Shown here: positions 16,795 to 27,200 of the stretch, piece after piece | How the letters are laid out: every line of letters starts with the position of its first letter | Position numbering within the stretch: position 1 is the stretch's first letter | From: an uncultured Rikenellaceae bacterium | GTDB taxonomy: Bacteria > Bacteroidota > Bacteroidia > Bacteroidales > Rikenellaceae | Assembly (NCBI GenBank): GCA_944415565.1 | Contig: CALYBQ010000013.1 | Coordinates: 1 to 64,000, forward strand | Direction of reading: 5' to 3' | Length of the DNA: 64,000 bases | Notes under the pieces: generated by a model | What the model saw: only the letters and a program-made list of their open reading frames with translations | The model's database searches: none | Told to the model about the DNA's origin: nothing | Translations under genes and position numbers: made by a program

Positions 16795-19700
16795 ATGAAA
16801 AAGATAATATTGATCCTTAGTTTGTTGCTTTGTTTATACGGGAATAAGGCGTATGGAGTTTGGGATGATGACCTTGGGGAGGTCACAGAGATTACGATTC
16901 CACATGTAAATAATATATATAGAGATGGCGGCGCTTCTATGCATGATACAAAAATTGATGTATTAGATTCCGTAGTCATGGTCAGATTAGGTTTTGGGGC
17001 TATTGATAAGGAACCAGATCCTACTGTCGTTGAAAGAGATATTAAAAATGCTTTAGATGAGGCTGGAACATGGGTTAGGGCAGGTTCTGTGACGGTTGTT
17101 CAATACAAAAATTCTGCTTCTGGGTACATATTATTAGCGTTATCCAGAGAAGGACGGTCAGGTGTAGTATGTTTAAAAGCCGCAGGTGTAGGTAATAAGG
17201 TTTTTTTGGGGCCTATCCCGTTTGAAACGCTACAGTTAGAGCAAAAATGTTTAATCTCTGAAAGTTGGATCAATGAACTCGAGCTTCATTCTCCCACATT
17301 GATTGAGGGAAGGCGGTACACATTAAGGAGTATTAACGAATTTGGAGAGGTTAGTGAAGAGACATTTCAATACAGTCCTGTTGAAGGTTATCCTAAAACA
17401 TATATCAAAACGCTTTATGAGCCGCATATAGGGGATAATTATCAGTTGATAATGCATTCCTATATTCCTGATGTCGGTGAGATGGAGTCGAATATCTGTT
17501 ATGCAGGAGTGGATTGGCCAAACTTGTCATTGGTAGAGCTTGATCCTCCCGGCGACTATAATCTAAATAGTTCCGGCCTTGATACCTTAAAACGTAGATA
17601 TGTTCAAGAGGATGGTTCGGAATTTACACCGGCCCAATTGGCTAGGATTGAGTCAATACTGTACGAATTCAATAACCAGGGTGAAGATACGTATAGTGAA
17701 TTTATGCAAATGAGTGGATCGTATGATCCGGATTCAAGGGTTTACACTGTTAATATTTTCGGTTTATTTCCCAATTACTATGACGATATTCAAGGCTTTT
17801 GTCTGTGGTTTAATAAGGACGGTTATACATGGACTGGATTCTCAGGTAACGAACCATTTAACGAAGAAGTTCGTATTTGTAAGGTAGAGGGTATTGAGTT
17901 GACAGAGCCTTATGTCCGTCAGGCATTAAAGGTTTCGAATATTCAGCCAGGTCTTCAGTATCAGCTAAATCGCAGCGGAGGGTTTGCTCGTATTGTAAGA
18001 CCTAAGATAGGGGAAACGGATCTTATTTTCGATAATTTGTTTGCTGAAGGGACTTATACTGTACAAGTTATTAGTCCTAGCTACAGATATGTAAATATGG
18101 ATGGAAGTGTTTTTGTCGATTTTGGGGTACAACCGTTTGAAATAATAGGTGAAGAATTGACAGAACCTTATAAAAGAAGTATAATCCGATTATCTGGAGC
18201 TCAAACAGGTGTAACATATAAACTGTATCGAGACGGGGAATTTGTGGACGAAAAGATGGCTTGGTCAGACGAAGACGAGATATATTTTGATGATCTTACA
18301 TTAAGTGGAATTTATACCATAAAGGGAGTTGTAGGAGAGTCTGAAGCCGATATGTTGGGTAGTTATACAATAGGGTTCGATATTATTCCATTTAAAGTTC
18401 AGGGCGATCTGGTAAACGAATCGACCGGAACAGTAACTGTTTTAGGTTCTCAAAGCACGGTAACATATCAGTTGTATTGCAATGGAGATTATCTTAAGGG
18501 AATCAAGGCTACTTCTGATTCGGGTAACATAGTATTCGATAATCTTACACGAAATGGAATTTACACAGTTAAGGGCGTACAAGGGGTAAATGAACAAGAT
18601 ATGATAGGAAGCTATCAATTGTCCATATTGAATGTATCAAAAGATAAGAATTACGTTTTGGTCCATTCTTATAATGGAGATCAAACCAGAACGTCTGATA
18701 TTTCTTATTTAGACGAGTTTGAACGAGTATTGCAAACCATCAGTATCAATGCTGTGCCTCAGACATTTGATAAAGATATTATTTCCTATACTGTGTATGA
18801 TGTAATGGGACGCTCGGATTCTATCTCATTTATGCCGTATGTGGGATCAGGTGCAGGAAAATATCATGGAACGGTCTCCAGCGAGCAATGGGCTTATTAT
18901 CAATCGGCTTTCCCCGGAGATATAGATGCCGATTATGCATATTCTATGAAAGAATACGATAATTCTCCATTAGGCATTCTTATGAAACAAAGTGGCGTAG
19001 GCTATAATAACAGTATGGCTCAACATCCTGTTCAGTACAATTATCGCTTAAACAATGCAGCAGATCAGGTCAAGAAGTTTATTTTCAATGCCGAAACGAA
19101 AACTGTCGGATATAGTGAATTTTATGCTGCTAATACCTTGACGGTGAGTGAAACGGCTACACTTAATTTGTCTGAAAGTGAGGCGGTTGCTTCGTGTGAG
19201 TTCTCTGATGCTGCGGGGCAACTTGTAGCGTCTCGGGTTAAGTATGGAAATGGAGAGATACAAACGACCTATTATGTCTATGATGAGTTGGGACGACAAC
19301 GTTATATTATTCCAGCTATTCAGGAAGCAATGATGACAGTTAATTCAAATTATGATTATGACGATTTATCTGATTATTGCTATTATAATGATGAGTATGA
19401 CAAATATGGCCATGTCATTAAACAATATGTACCCGGAGCGGATTATACCCTGAGCCTTTATGATAAGAGAGGGCGTTTGGTAATGAGTCAATCAGGTAAT
19501 TTAAGGGGGGATGGAACTGCCGAGAATCAAAGGTGGGCGTTTACGAAATATGATGAGCGTGATAGGCCTGTTATGACTGGGATTTTGACAGGAGGAACAT
19601 ATCAGGAACATTATGATGCGATCAATTCCATGACCATATTTGGGGAATATATGGGTGGAAATTTTCACCGATATACCAATCAATGCTATCCTACAAATGT

Positions 19701-22293
19701 ATCAGAGGAAGATGTGTTGACTGTGTCATATTATGATGATTATAAGTGGAAGGTAGATGATACATATAGTTTCTCAGAGGCTGATGCATTAGGTCAAGAG
19801 CGTATGCACTCACATATTTTTTCGCTACAGACTGGGGCAAAGACAAAGGTATTGGGAATCGATGAAGATGTTTGGTTGACTTCTGCGATATATTATGATG
19901 AAAAATATCGGAAAATACAAATTGTCAGTGATCTGTATCCTTCGGGTAAGGAAATCGTATCGAATAAACACAATTGGGGTGGAGATGTTGTACAGACTAA
20001 GGTAAAGCAGACAACTGATGCCGGAACTTACGAGTACAACAAATGGTTCGATATAGATAATCGTGGCAGGCTTTTAGCCGTACGGCAGCAGATTGTCGGT
20101 GATCCGCGTGGAGAGATTACCATCGCGTCCTACGAATATGACGATATGGGAGTGATGATTGCCAAGTCTGTTCATGACGGTCTTGATACTACACGGTATG
20201 AGCATACACTACCAGGCGTACAAATTGCTTCTACGTCTAATGATTTTTCTTACCGTCTTGGGTTCGACCGAGGAGTAATTGAAGGGCAGCCTGTACGGCA
20301 TGACGGTCTGCTAAGTCATGTTATATGGGAGAGTTCGCAGACCGGCACCAAAGGATATACTTTAAGTTATGATAAAAGAGGACAAATGACTGCAGCAGAC
20401 CTGCTTGTGCAAAACAATGGAGTCTGGACACCCACATCTAGTTTCGCTGAAAAAGGTATTTCATATGACAATAACGGTAATATCCTTTCAGTCCAACGTA
20501 CGGATGTAACTGGAAACATGATGCATGATATCTCATATAATTACGACGGCAACGTGCTGACCTCGCTCTCTATGGGTGACGGAAGCACCACGGATGCTTT
20601 TGTTTATGATGCGAATGGTAATATGACATATGACGGTAATACTGGCGTGGGAATCGAATATAACGAGTTGAATTTACCCGTGCGAATATTTGACGGAACA
20701 AACGAGATTCGTTATATTTACAACGCAGTTGGAGAGAAACTCGCCTCTGTAACCGGAAGTTCCTTGACTTACTACCGCAGTGTAATGGTTTACACCAAAT
20801 CGGACAACGGGCCTCAACAACTCGTACATATGTTCCAACCAGAAGGTATAGTTCGATATAACGCAGGGAGTACAGAAGATCCATATACGTATTCGTATTT
20901 CAAGACTGACCATTTGGGCAGCACGAGAATGGTTTTAGCGGCCGTTTGGGATGCAGACCAGAATGATTACACTATGAATGTCGAACAGGCTACCGATTAC
21001 TATCCTTTCGGCCTGGCGCACGAGTTGAATGACCTAGGCATTAATAAGTATCTTTTTAGCGGCAAGGAGCTTCAGGATGTAGCAATTGGCTCAATGGGTC
21101 TGCTAGGGATGTATGACTTCGGATCACGCTACTACAACCCGTACCTGGGCCGTTGGTTCGGTATCGACCCGGCATTGCAGATGACTAATCCGTATATTTA
21201 CTGCGGCAACAATCCAATGACGTATGTAGATCCCGACGGTGAATGGTTCTTTACTATATTAAGTGGCATTATTCCTGGGTTACAACCATTTTTGCCAGCG
21301 GCCATACAACTCGATATGTCTTGGATGAAAGGAGGATTTCAATCCGCGGCGGCCGGTGGTTCATTCTGGCAAGGTGCAGGCAAAGGATTAGCCAGTGGAG
21401 CAGCAGGGGTAGGGGCATCATTCCTTACAGCAGGGGTTGGCAATTTATTCGGTCATGGTCTTGGCAGCTGGGGTACAGAATTGTTGCGTGCTGGCGCCCA
21501 CGGCTTAATAGGTGGGGGCATGAGTACCTTAAACGGTAATAACTTTTGGCAAGGCTTTGGAACAAATGCTATATCTTCGTTTGCAGGGAGTGGTTTGTCT
21601 GCTTTGGGGATGTCTAATAAGTTCTTGCCTTATACAATGGGTGGAATAGGAGCATTATCAGCCTACGGTTTTGGTGGAGACCCACTAAATGGTTTTTGGC
21701 AAGGATACGGCATTGGCCGATGGAATCATACAGGCTCAGGTACGGATGACGATCCATATGTGTTGGATGAGGCGGTAGTAGAAGTACAAGGATATTATGT
21801 GTTGAAAGATATGGCTCCTTACAATGATTTGATTGGTAATATTGGAGTTGGACTGGCAAATGATAGAGGAAATTATGGGTTTACTAAAAATTGGCGGCTC
21901 AGGTACTATTCCGTTACCCCGACAGGTCATGTATTCAGAGGTAATCAATATATGAAGGTCTATAGTGTTGCCAAGGCAGGTAAGATGCTAGGTAAAGCCT
22001 CAGGATGGGTAGGAATTGGATTAGGTGCTTATGAAATTGGAACTACATATCAGATGGAAGGAGAATTTGGTTATAATTCCCAACTTGCGACCGTAGAACT
22101 TGCAGGAGGTAGCGCAGGTGGATGGGCAGGAGCTTATCTCGGAGCTAAAGCAGGGGCTTTGGCTGGAACCCATGTTTATCCTGGTCCCGGAACATTAATC
22201 GGAGGTATTGTTGGCGGAGTAATCGGTGGATTTGCCGGTAGTTGGGGAGGATCTGCAGCCGGAGGAGCCGTTTATAAAGGAGTCGTAAAATAG
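16795..22293 (+). CDS. Secreted RHS-core protein with glycine-zipper C-terminal toxin-like domain
   Basis: 1832 residues. Sec signal (cut near residue 22, before VWDDDLGEV). N-terminal 600 residues carry three related beta-sandwich repeats with LTEPY motifs; about 620-750 is the DUF6443-like segment; then YD/RHS repeats lead to the RHS core (DHLGSTRMVL near 1372; SRYYNPYLGRWFGIDPA; DPDG at 1480-1483). The variable C-terminus of about 350 residues is Gly/Ala-rich with hydrophobic zipper stretches (GGSAGGWAGAYLGAKAGA, IGGIVGGVIGGFAG), suggesting membrane insertion. No nuclease or peptidase motif was seen. The immunity candidate follows six bases later. Confidence 0.85.
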   Translation: MKKIILILSLLLCLYGNKAYGVWDDDLGEVTEITIPHVNNIYRDGGASMHDTKIDVLDSVVMVRLGFGAIDKEPDPTVVERDIKNALDEAGTWVRAGSVTVVQYKNSASGYILLALSREGRSGVVCLKAAGVGNKVFLGPIPFETLQLEQKCLISESWINELELHSPTLIEGRRYTLRSINEFGEVSEETFQYSPVEGYPKTYIKTLYEPHIGDNYQLIMHSYIPDVGEMESNICYAGVDWPNLSLVELDPPGDYNLNSSGLDTLKRRYVQEDGSEFTPAQLARIESILYEFNNQGEDTYSEFMQMSGSYDPDSRVYTVNIFGLFPNYYDDIQGFCLWFNKDGYTWTGFSGNEPFNEEVRICKVEGIELTEPYVRQALKVSNIQPGLQYQLNRSGGFARIVRPKIGETDLIFDNLFAEGTYTVQVISPSYRYVNMDGSVFVDFGVQPFEIIGEELTEPYKRSIIRLSGAQTGVTYKLYRDGEFVDEKMAWSDEDEIYFDDLTLSGIYTIKGVVGESEADMLGSYTIGFDIIPFKVQGDLVNESTGTVTVLGSQSTVTYQLYCNGDYLKGIKATSDSGNIVFDNLTRNGIYTVKGVQGVNEQDMIGSYQLSILNVSKDKNYVLVHSYNGDQTRTSDISYLDEFERVLQTISINAVPQTFDKDIISYTVYDVMGRSDSISFMPYVGSGAGKYHGTVSSEQWAYYQSAFPGDIDADYAYSMKEYDNSPLGILMKQSGVGYNNSMAQHPVQYNYRLNNAADQVKKFIFNAETKTVGYSEFYAANTLTVSETATLNLSESEAVASCEFSDAAGQLVASRVKYGNGEIQTTYYVYDELGRQRYIIPAIQEAMMTVNSNYDYDDLSDYCYYNDEYDKYGHVIKQYVPGADYTLSLYDKRGRLVMSQSGNLRGDGTAENQRWAFTKYDERDRPVMTGILTGGTYQEHYDAINSMTIFGEYMGGNFHRYTNQCYPTNVSEEDVLTVSYYDDYKWKVDDTYSFSEADALGQERMHSHIFSLQTGAKTKVLGIDEDVWLTSAIYYDEKYRKIQIVSDLYPSGKEIVSNKHNWGGDVVQTKVKQTTDAGTYEYNKWFDIDNRGRLLAVRQQIVGDPRGEITIASYEYDDMGVMIAKSVHDGLDTTRYEHTLPGVQIASTSNDFSYRLGFDRGVIEGQPVRHDGLLSHVIWESSQTGTKGYTLSYDKRGQMTAADLLVQNNGVWTPTSSFAEKGISYDNNGNILSVQRTDVTGNMMHDISYNYDGNVLTSLSMGDGSTTDAFVYDANGNMTYDGNTGVGIEYNELNLPVRIFDGTNEIRYIYNAVGEKLASVTGSSLTYYRSVMVYTKSDNGPQQLVHMFQPEGIVRYNAGSTEDPYTYSYFKTDHLGSTRMVLAAVWDADQNDYTMNVEQATDYYPFGLAHELNDLGINKYLFSGKELQDVAIGSMGLLGMYDFGSRYYNPYLGRWFGIDPALQMTNPYIYCGNNPMTYVDPDGEWFFTILSGIIPGLQPFLPAAIQLDMSWMKGGFQSAAAGGSFWQGAGKGLASGAAGVGASFLTAGVGNLFGHGLGSWGTELLRAGAHGLIGGGMSTLNGNNFWQGFGTNAISSFAGSGLSALGMSNKFLPYTMGGIGALSAYGFGGDPLNGFWQGYGIGRWNHTGSGTDDDPYVLDEAVVEVQGYYVLKDMAPYNDLIGNIGVGLANDRGNYGFTKNWRLRYYSVTPTGHVFRGNQYMKVYSVAKAGKMLGKASGWVGIGLGAYEIGTTYQMEGEFGYNSQLATVELAGGSAGGWAGAYLGAKAGALAGTHVYPGPGTLIGGIVGGVIGGFAGSWGGSAAGGAVYKGVVK

Positions 22294-22299
22294 AAAAGT

Positions 22300-22833
22300 A
22301 TGGAAAGATTTTGGAATATAATCCATTATTTTATGTATAAAGCGGATTATAAGTTGCATATGTTATACGGTAAAATAGATCCTTTCAGTTTGTTACTAAA
22401 ACTGTTATATCGTATTCCCGCATTTAAAAGATATTCGGAAAAAAGAGGAGCTACGCTCAGAGTCATCGATGATGGTGTCGATAAGGTTTTTAAAAATCCA
22501 TCTTATGGTTTGAGTGTAACGTTTGCTGGGATATATATTGTTATTTTTCCGATGTTATTTTTTATAGGGTTGCATAATATCATTTCAGTATTAACGAACA
22601 CTTTATCTCCGCAATATGTACAGTTATTTTCTATTTGCAGTATTTTTTATTTCGGTATTCCATTGCTTGTAAGTCACTTATTTATTTTTCGACATGATAA
22701 ATATTTAAAATATTTTAAGGAGTTTGACCGCAAGCCAAAACAATGGCATGTGAAATATGGACGAATTAGTTTAGCGGTATGTCTAATACCATTCGTCGTT
22801 CTAATTCTGAGTTTTGTTTTGGGTTTGAAATAG
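22300..22833 (+). CDS. Polytopic membrane protein, candidate immunity to RHS toxin 1
   Basis: 177 residues with three clear membrane helices (about 70-95, 107-131 and 156-176) after a basic cytoplasmic region; no Sec signal, no enzyme motif. It starts six bases after the stop of the RHS-core gene and ends at a strong terminator, so it is the last gene of that operon. Inner-membrane immunity proteins are the rule for pore-forming toxins, which fits the glycine-zipper toxin end upstream. Function is inferred from position and topology only. Confidence 0.6.
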   Translation: MERFWNIIHYFMYKADYKLHMLYGKIDPFSLLLKLLYRIPAFKRYSEKRGATLRVIDDGVDKVFKNPSYGLSVTFAGIYIVIFPMLFFIGLHNIISVLTNTLSPQYVQLFSICSIFYFGIPLLVSHLFIFRHDKYLKYFKEFDRKPKQWHVKYGRISLAVCLIPFVVLILSFVLGLK

Positions 22834-22850
22834 CTGCTTAGTATAGGTGG

Positions 22851-22885
22851 AAAAGACGGCACAGTTTTGTTTTGTGCCGTCTTTT
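22851..22885 (+). terminator. Rho-independent terminator of RHS operon 1
   Basis: AAAAGACGGCACA and TGTGCCGTCTTTT form a 13-bp perfect stem around a 9-base loop, followed by more Ts, 17 bases after the candidate immunity gene. Confidence 0.85.
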
Positions 22886-22928
22886 TTATCTTCAACATAT
22901 TACATCATTGTATCAATTCAATTAGATG

Positions 22929-23054
22929 TTAATATGCTTTGTATTTTTTTCGTTTCTTTGTCGGGGGAACATACTGTTCGTTCCACGACTCCGGACGAGT
23001 GGCCTCGTCGAGTAGGTCTGCGATAATGTCGATTCCGTCAAAGCTTGTGGATTG
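22929..23054 (-). pseudogene. C-terminal remnant of an unknown gene
   Basis: On the minus strand a GC-richer frame reads TSFDGIDIIADLLDEATRPE, then SWNEQYVPPTKKRKKYKAY and a TAA at 22929-22931. Upstream it runs into a stop within a few codons and has no start. It looks like the intact tail of a larger gene left by deletion. I do not recognise the family. Confidence 0.4.
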
Positions 23055-23087
23055 GGGAATTCAAACTTCCGGGCAATAGTTGAATTT

Positions 23088-23261
23088 ATGAAAGTTATTG
23101 TTCTAGTTTTTTTTATCGTAAATGCTGTAGCACATTTAGCATTTTTTTTTAAATCAGATAGTGATACTCCATTTAGAGGGAACGATTTGTTGTGGGGGGT
23201 AGTTTCTGTTTTGGGCGTCATATTTGTGATTATTGATTTTTTTGTCCCTTTTATTGAATGA
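23088..23261 (+). CDS. Small two-helix membrane protein
   Basis: 57 residues from the ATG at 23088 (an ATG at 23052 in the same frame adds 12 residues but overlaps the remnant on the other strand). Two hydrophobic helices (VIVLVFFIVNAVAHLAFFF and LLWGVVSVLGVIFVIIDFF) flank a short polar loop. It lies just beyond the terminator of RHS operon 1 and could be a leftover second immunity gene, as orphan immunity genes often accumulate downstream of RHS toxins. No other evidence supports this. Confidence 0.4.
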   Translation: MKVIVLVFFIVNAVAHLAFFFKSDSDTPFRGNDLLWGVVSVLGVIFVIIDFFVPFIE

Positions 23262-23458
23262 CCATAATAAAGTAATTAAGCCATTATTTGTGCATTTTGG
23301 CAGGTAGGGATTTATATCAATTTTATAAATTCTCTCGTTCCACGCTTGTTTTATGTTTGCAAACTGCTATATGTAATTAGCTTTTCGATAATATCCGTAG
23401 TATTTGTAGCATTGCTATTTTTGGTATAGTTGATTTGACGCATTATATAGTATGAACT

Positions 23459-23488
23459 CCATCCCGTTGGCCTAAGTTGACGGGATGG
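23459..23488. terminator. Hairpin in the spacer between RHS operons
   Basis: CCATCCCGT and ACGGGATGG form a 9-bp perfect stem with a 12-base loop and a short T-rich tail on the plus strand. No clear gene ends just before it, so it may be the terminator of a lost gene. The surrounding stretch 23262-23600 is AT-rich and shows no gene. Confidence 0.4.
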
Positions 23489-23627
23489 TTTGTATTTGAA
23501 TAGTATTTCGGATTCATTATTCTATAAATTGGGCTAAATGTGAATCGCTATTTTTCGTTTCATTTTGTTGATACACTCTATTTTGTGGTATTATATGGCT
23601 CTTTATACTTCCCTTTGGGTAAAATGT

Positions 23628-23877
23628 ATACAGCAACTGTCAACAACTATTGCAGGCGTATCGAATGCAATAAAAGAGCGTTATGCCGCTCTATCTGATA
23701 ATGATGGTTTGCCGCGAAGCCGGCGATATGACAGGAGCCCGTTCTGTGGCATCGGAGATCGTCGGAAAACAAGCAAAGGTCAACACGCCAGAGGTTGACA
23801 GAATCAGGCAAACAGCAATGGATCTGTTGGGAGATGTCGATGATTATGGGGAGTCTTTAATTCACGATACTCATTGA
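23628..23877 (+). pseudogene. Frameshifted gene fragment of unknown family
   Basis: One frame gives IAGVSNAIKERYAALSDNDG up to about 23706; a second frame continues with CREAGDMTGARSVASEIVG and NTPEVDRIRQTAMDLLGD to the stop at 23875-23877. Read across a frameshift near 23705 the two pieces form one plausible helical domain, with composition closer to the host than to the RHS genes. No start codon for the joined product is visible. Family unknown. Confidence 0.4.
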
Positions 23878-24037
23878 TCGGTACCCTGACAGATATGTTA
23901 TTTCTGTCAGCTGTTCTTGCTGCATGTCGGTAAATGTCGTGCTTATCGGCAGGTGATACTTGTCTTTTTTCTCTGGTTTTTACCTCCAATTCTACTTCGC
24001 TACTTGTTGTAGTGTGTGTTTGTAATGCCATTGATTA

Positions 24038-24177
24038 TCAGTGTGCTGCCTTTTTGCGTTTTTGTGTTAAGAAAATTGTTAGCTAATGTTCGGATAATCA
24101 GTGTGATACGTTCTGTTTGTTAAGGTCTGTTTTCATGTCAAAGTAGAGGTTGATATGCTTAGTCTAATATAATTTTG
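24038..24177 (+). promoter_or_regulatory. Promoter and shared two-box operator of RHS operon 2
   Basis: TGTTAAGAAAATT at 24065 and TGTTAAGG at 24118, 53 bp apart. TCAGTGTGNT occurs at 24038 and 24098, 60 bp apart. -7 box TAATTTTG at 24170-24177, 52 bp after the second box. A TTG at 24150-24152 is only 17 bases away, shorter than the usual 19-21. Spacing and sequence are the same as before RHS operon 1 and the secretion operon. Confidence 0.75.
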
Positions 24178-24222
24178 GAAAAGACACAATAGTGTGTTGC
24201 TGAATACCTAAAACCTAACTCT

Positions 24223-27200
24223 ATGAAAAGACTAAGACATTATTTGTTTCCGGTATTGCTACTACCGTTGATTACCGGGGGAACGCTTTGGGGGCAGGAT
24301 GATTCCGAAGCCCCCGATAAGATTTTTGATAAAGGTGGGGTTGACAATAAAAACAAGATCGTAGCAAATGTCAATTCTAATGTCAATATGTATACAGGGC
24401 AGGCTAATATATCAATTCCTATCGCTCAAATTGAAGCTGATGGTCTTACTATACCATTAACCTTGTCATATAATACAGGAGGTCTTAAGGTTGGCGACGT
24501 TTCTGGTCTTGTCGGGCTGGGTTGGAATTTCTCTACAGGAGTATTGGTGTCACGTAGCTTAGCTGGGCCCAAGTCGGATTTCTGGCTAACTCAGGGGTAT
24601 GTTGCTATGCGTGGAGATTCTCAAGAGCGATGGGATGACTTGAAGAAAACACTTCTTAGCAAAGGTAAAGATAGATTGGAGTATTGGACATTTACCTTCC
24701 AAAAACAAGATGGCCAGCCAGATATTTGTTCGTTTGAAATACCAGGGGCGTCAGGTATTTTTGTATTTGGTCGAGATGGTAAGACATATACGATTCCAGA
24801 TAAAAATATTAAGATAGAATATCTGGATCAATTTGGTGAAGCCATAAAGATTACAGATCCCAATGGCTATGAATATTATTTTGGATCCCTGTATAAAAAT
24901 CCCAATAGCCGCATAATCGTTGGAGACTATTTGGAAGCGTCGATTTGGTGGGATAACGAGCATGTGACTACATGGCATCCTATCAAAATTGTCAAAGACG
25001 GGAAGGATATAGTTACATATGAATACGAGGCAGGAGAGTCATATCGACATTATGTTTATGATAAGGTGTATTCCGTCAAGTATACATCCCGAGATGGTTC
25101 CATTTCAGGTCCAGACATAGATGACAGTGATGTAATGAGGAACGATGTAAATATAGTATCTCCGAAATATGTCAAAACTATCAGAACAGAAAATATGGTG
25201 ATCTCATTTTCCTACGATGCAACAACACGGCATGATGTTGAGAATATGAGATTGCTGAAAAGTATCGAGATTACAGATAAAAATAATGGTCTGAAAACAC
25301 AATCCGTCTTTTTTAATTACAGTGCTTTTTTCAATGGAGCGCCAAAGTTGAAAAATATCACAGGTCAAGTACGTGATTCTAAAATTAAAACACTGTATGT
25401 ATTCGACTATGAAGAATCGGTTAACCTTCCAGAACGGGATAGTCCGTCATATGATTACTGGGGGTATTATAACGGTGCCGCAAATGAAAATCGTTGCCCG
25501 AGTTTTACCGCTGTCGATTCCGTGACGTTGTTGCGTTTTTCTTATACAGGTGCGGATAGGGAACCTAATTTTCAATACACCAAGGCTAATGTTTTACAAA
25601 GGATTAGGTATCAAAATGGTGGATATACTGAGTTCGAGTATGAACCGCATATCACCGCTGATAATAAAATAATTGGAGGATTACGCACAAAATCAGTTGC
25701 CACATATGATGAATTTGGGCGAGTGGCTTCGTCGGTCAAATATGAGTATAATGATCTGGCCACGAAACAATCGAGTGGACAATGTTTTCGCTATCCTGAC
25801 CCGAGTCCAATAGTATCATCTAGACAATATATTGGAGCCCCATTGATTAATACTTTTGTAACAATCCAATATCAGGTAAATGAAAGATACCCTTTCCCTT
25901 TATTTGATTTTAACGGGGCTGCGATCGTATATCCCATGGCTCAGGAGATTTATGCCAATAATAGCTATAAAAATGTAAGTTTTTATAGCTATAGTGATTT
26001 CCCTGACAAGAAAGCTGATATATGGATTATCGGGGCTCATGATCAGAAAGACCATGCACAGCGAGATTATAGGCAAGTTCCTGCTACTTCGTATTGGTGG
26101 GCGCGTGGTATGGTGAAGTCTAATGAAATATATAATGCGTACAATGGGCTCGAAAGCAGGGAGACGTTCATTTATGAACTTGATGATGAACCGAAAAATG
26201 TATTTGTTAATCGTATTCCATTCATGACTATGGGGGGAATGGCAGCGTATTTTCAGGAGGAGAAAGAGTATGGCCGTTTTCAGTTTAAAGTAGGAATGTT
26301 CCAGACTATTTCGCAGGGTATTAAACTTAAAACCCACATTGTTGAACGAAGTAGATATAATAGAGGATATACCAAAAATTACACATATCATCCGGATTAT
26401 GGTGTACCTACTTGTATAGTTCAACAAGATAGTGTTAATACTATCGAAACTCATATCAAATACCCGTTTGATTTTGCAGTACCGGATAATAATGTAGACG
26501 AGTTATCGCCAGAAGTAACTGCTATTTTGAATATGCAAGACCGAGGGATATTTGTCCCTATTGAAACATATATCAAGAGAAATGGTAAGGTGGTTAAGGG
26601 GCAAGTGTCAACGTTTAAGCATGTTACACAATCTGATTATAAAACGACGGGAGTTAAATTGTGGCAAACATATGATCTTGTTATTAATAATCCGATAACT
26701 GATTATTCAGAAGCAGCTATTGAAAATGGAGATTTTAATATTGATGACAGATATGTCGTGGTACAAAAATCAGCCCATTATGATGGCAATGGTAATCTAA
26801 CGAATATTTATACTCCTCGCACTGCGAAAAATAGCTCCTACATATACGATAAGTATCGGAACCCAATAGCAGAAATAAGTAATGCTGTGTATGCTGAACC
26901 GGAATACCATGCCAGTGAAATTGTTGTGAAGAGCACAGAAACACCTGGTTTTGATGGTTATACCTTTAAGATTGATGTTCCAAGTAAAAGAGAGGTGGGT
27001 ATTTTAATTACTCATTACTCGTACGATGAGGTTTCAGATGATCCTGCACAACGTAAGCATATGGTGCGTATAACGAATTATGATGTGTTCCCGTCACCTG
27101 GTTATATTGATATAGAGGCAGTCTGTGGTATTACCAAATATATCGAATTGGAGGCAGGCCAATATAGTATAACACCTTATGGATCATCGACCTGTGGTTT

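Noticed and set aside
22922..23221. 99-residue minus-strand frame
   Set aside because: The protein-like signal in that stretch is in a different frame (22929-23054); this frame is Thr/Lys-rich noise.
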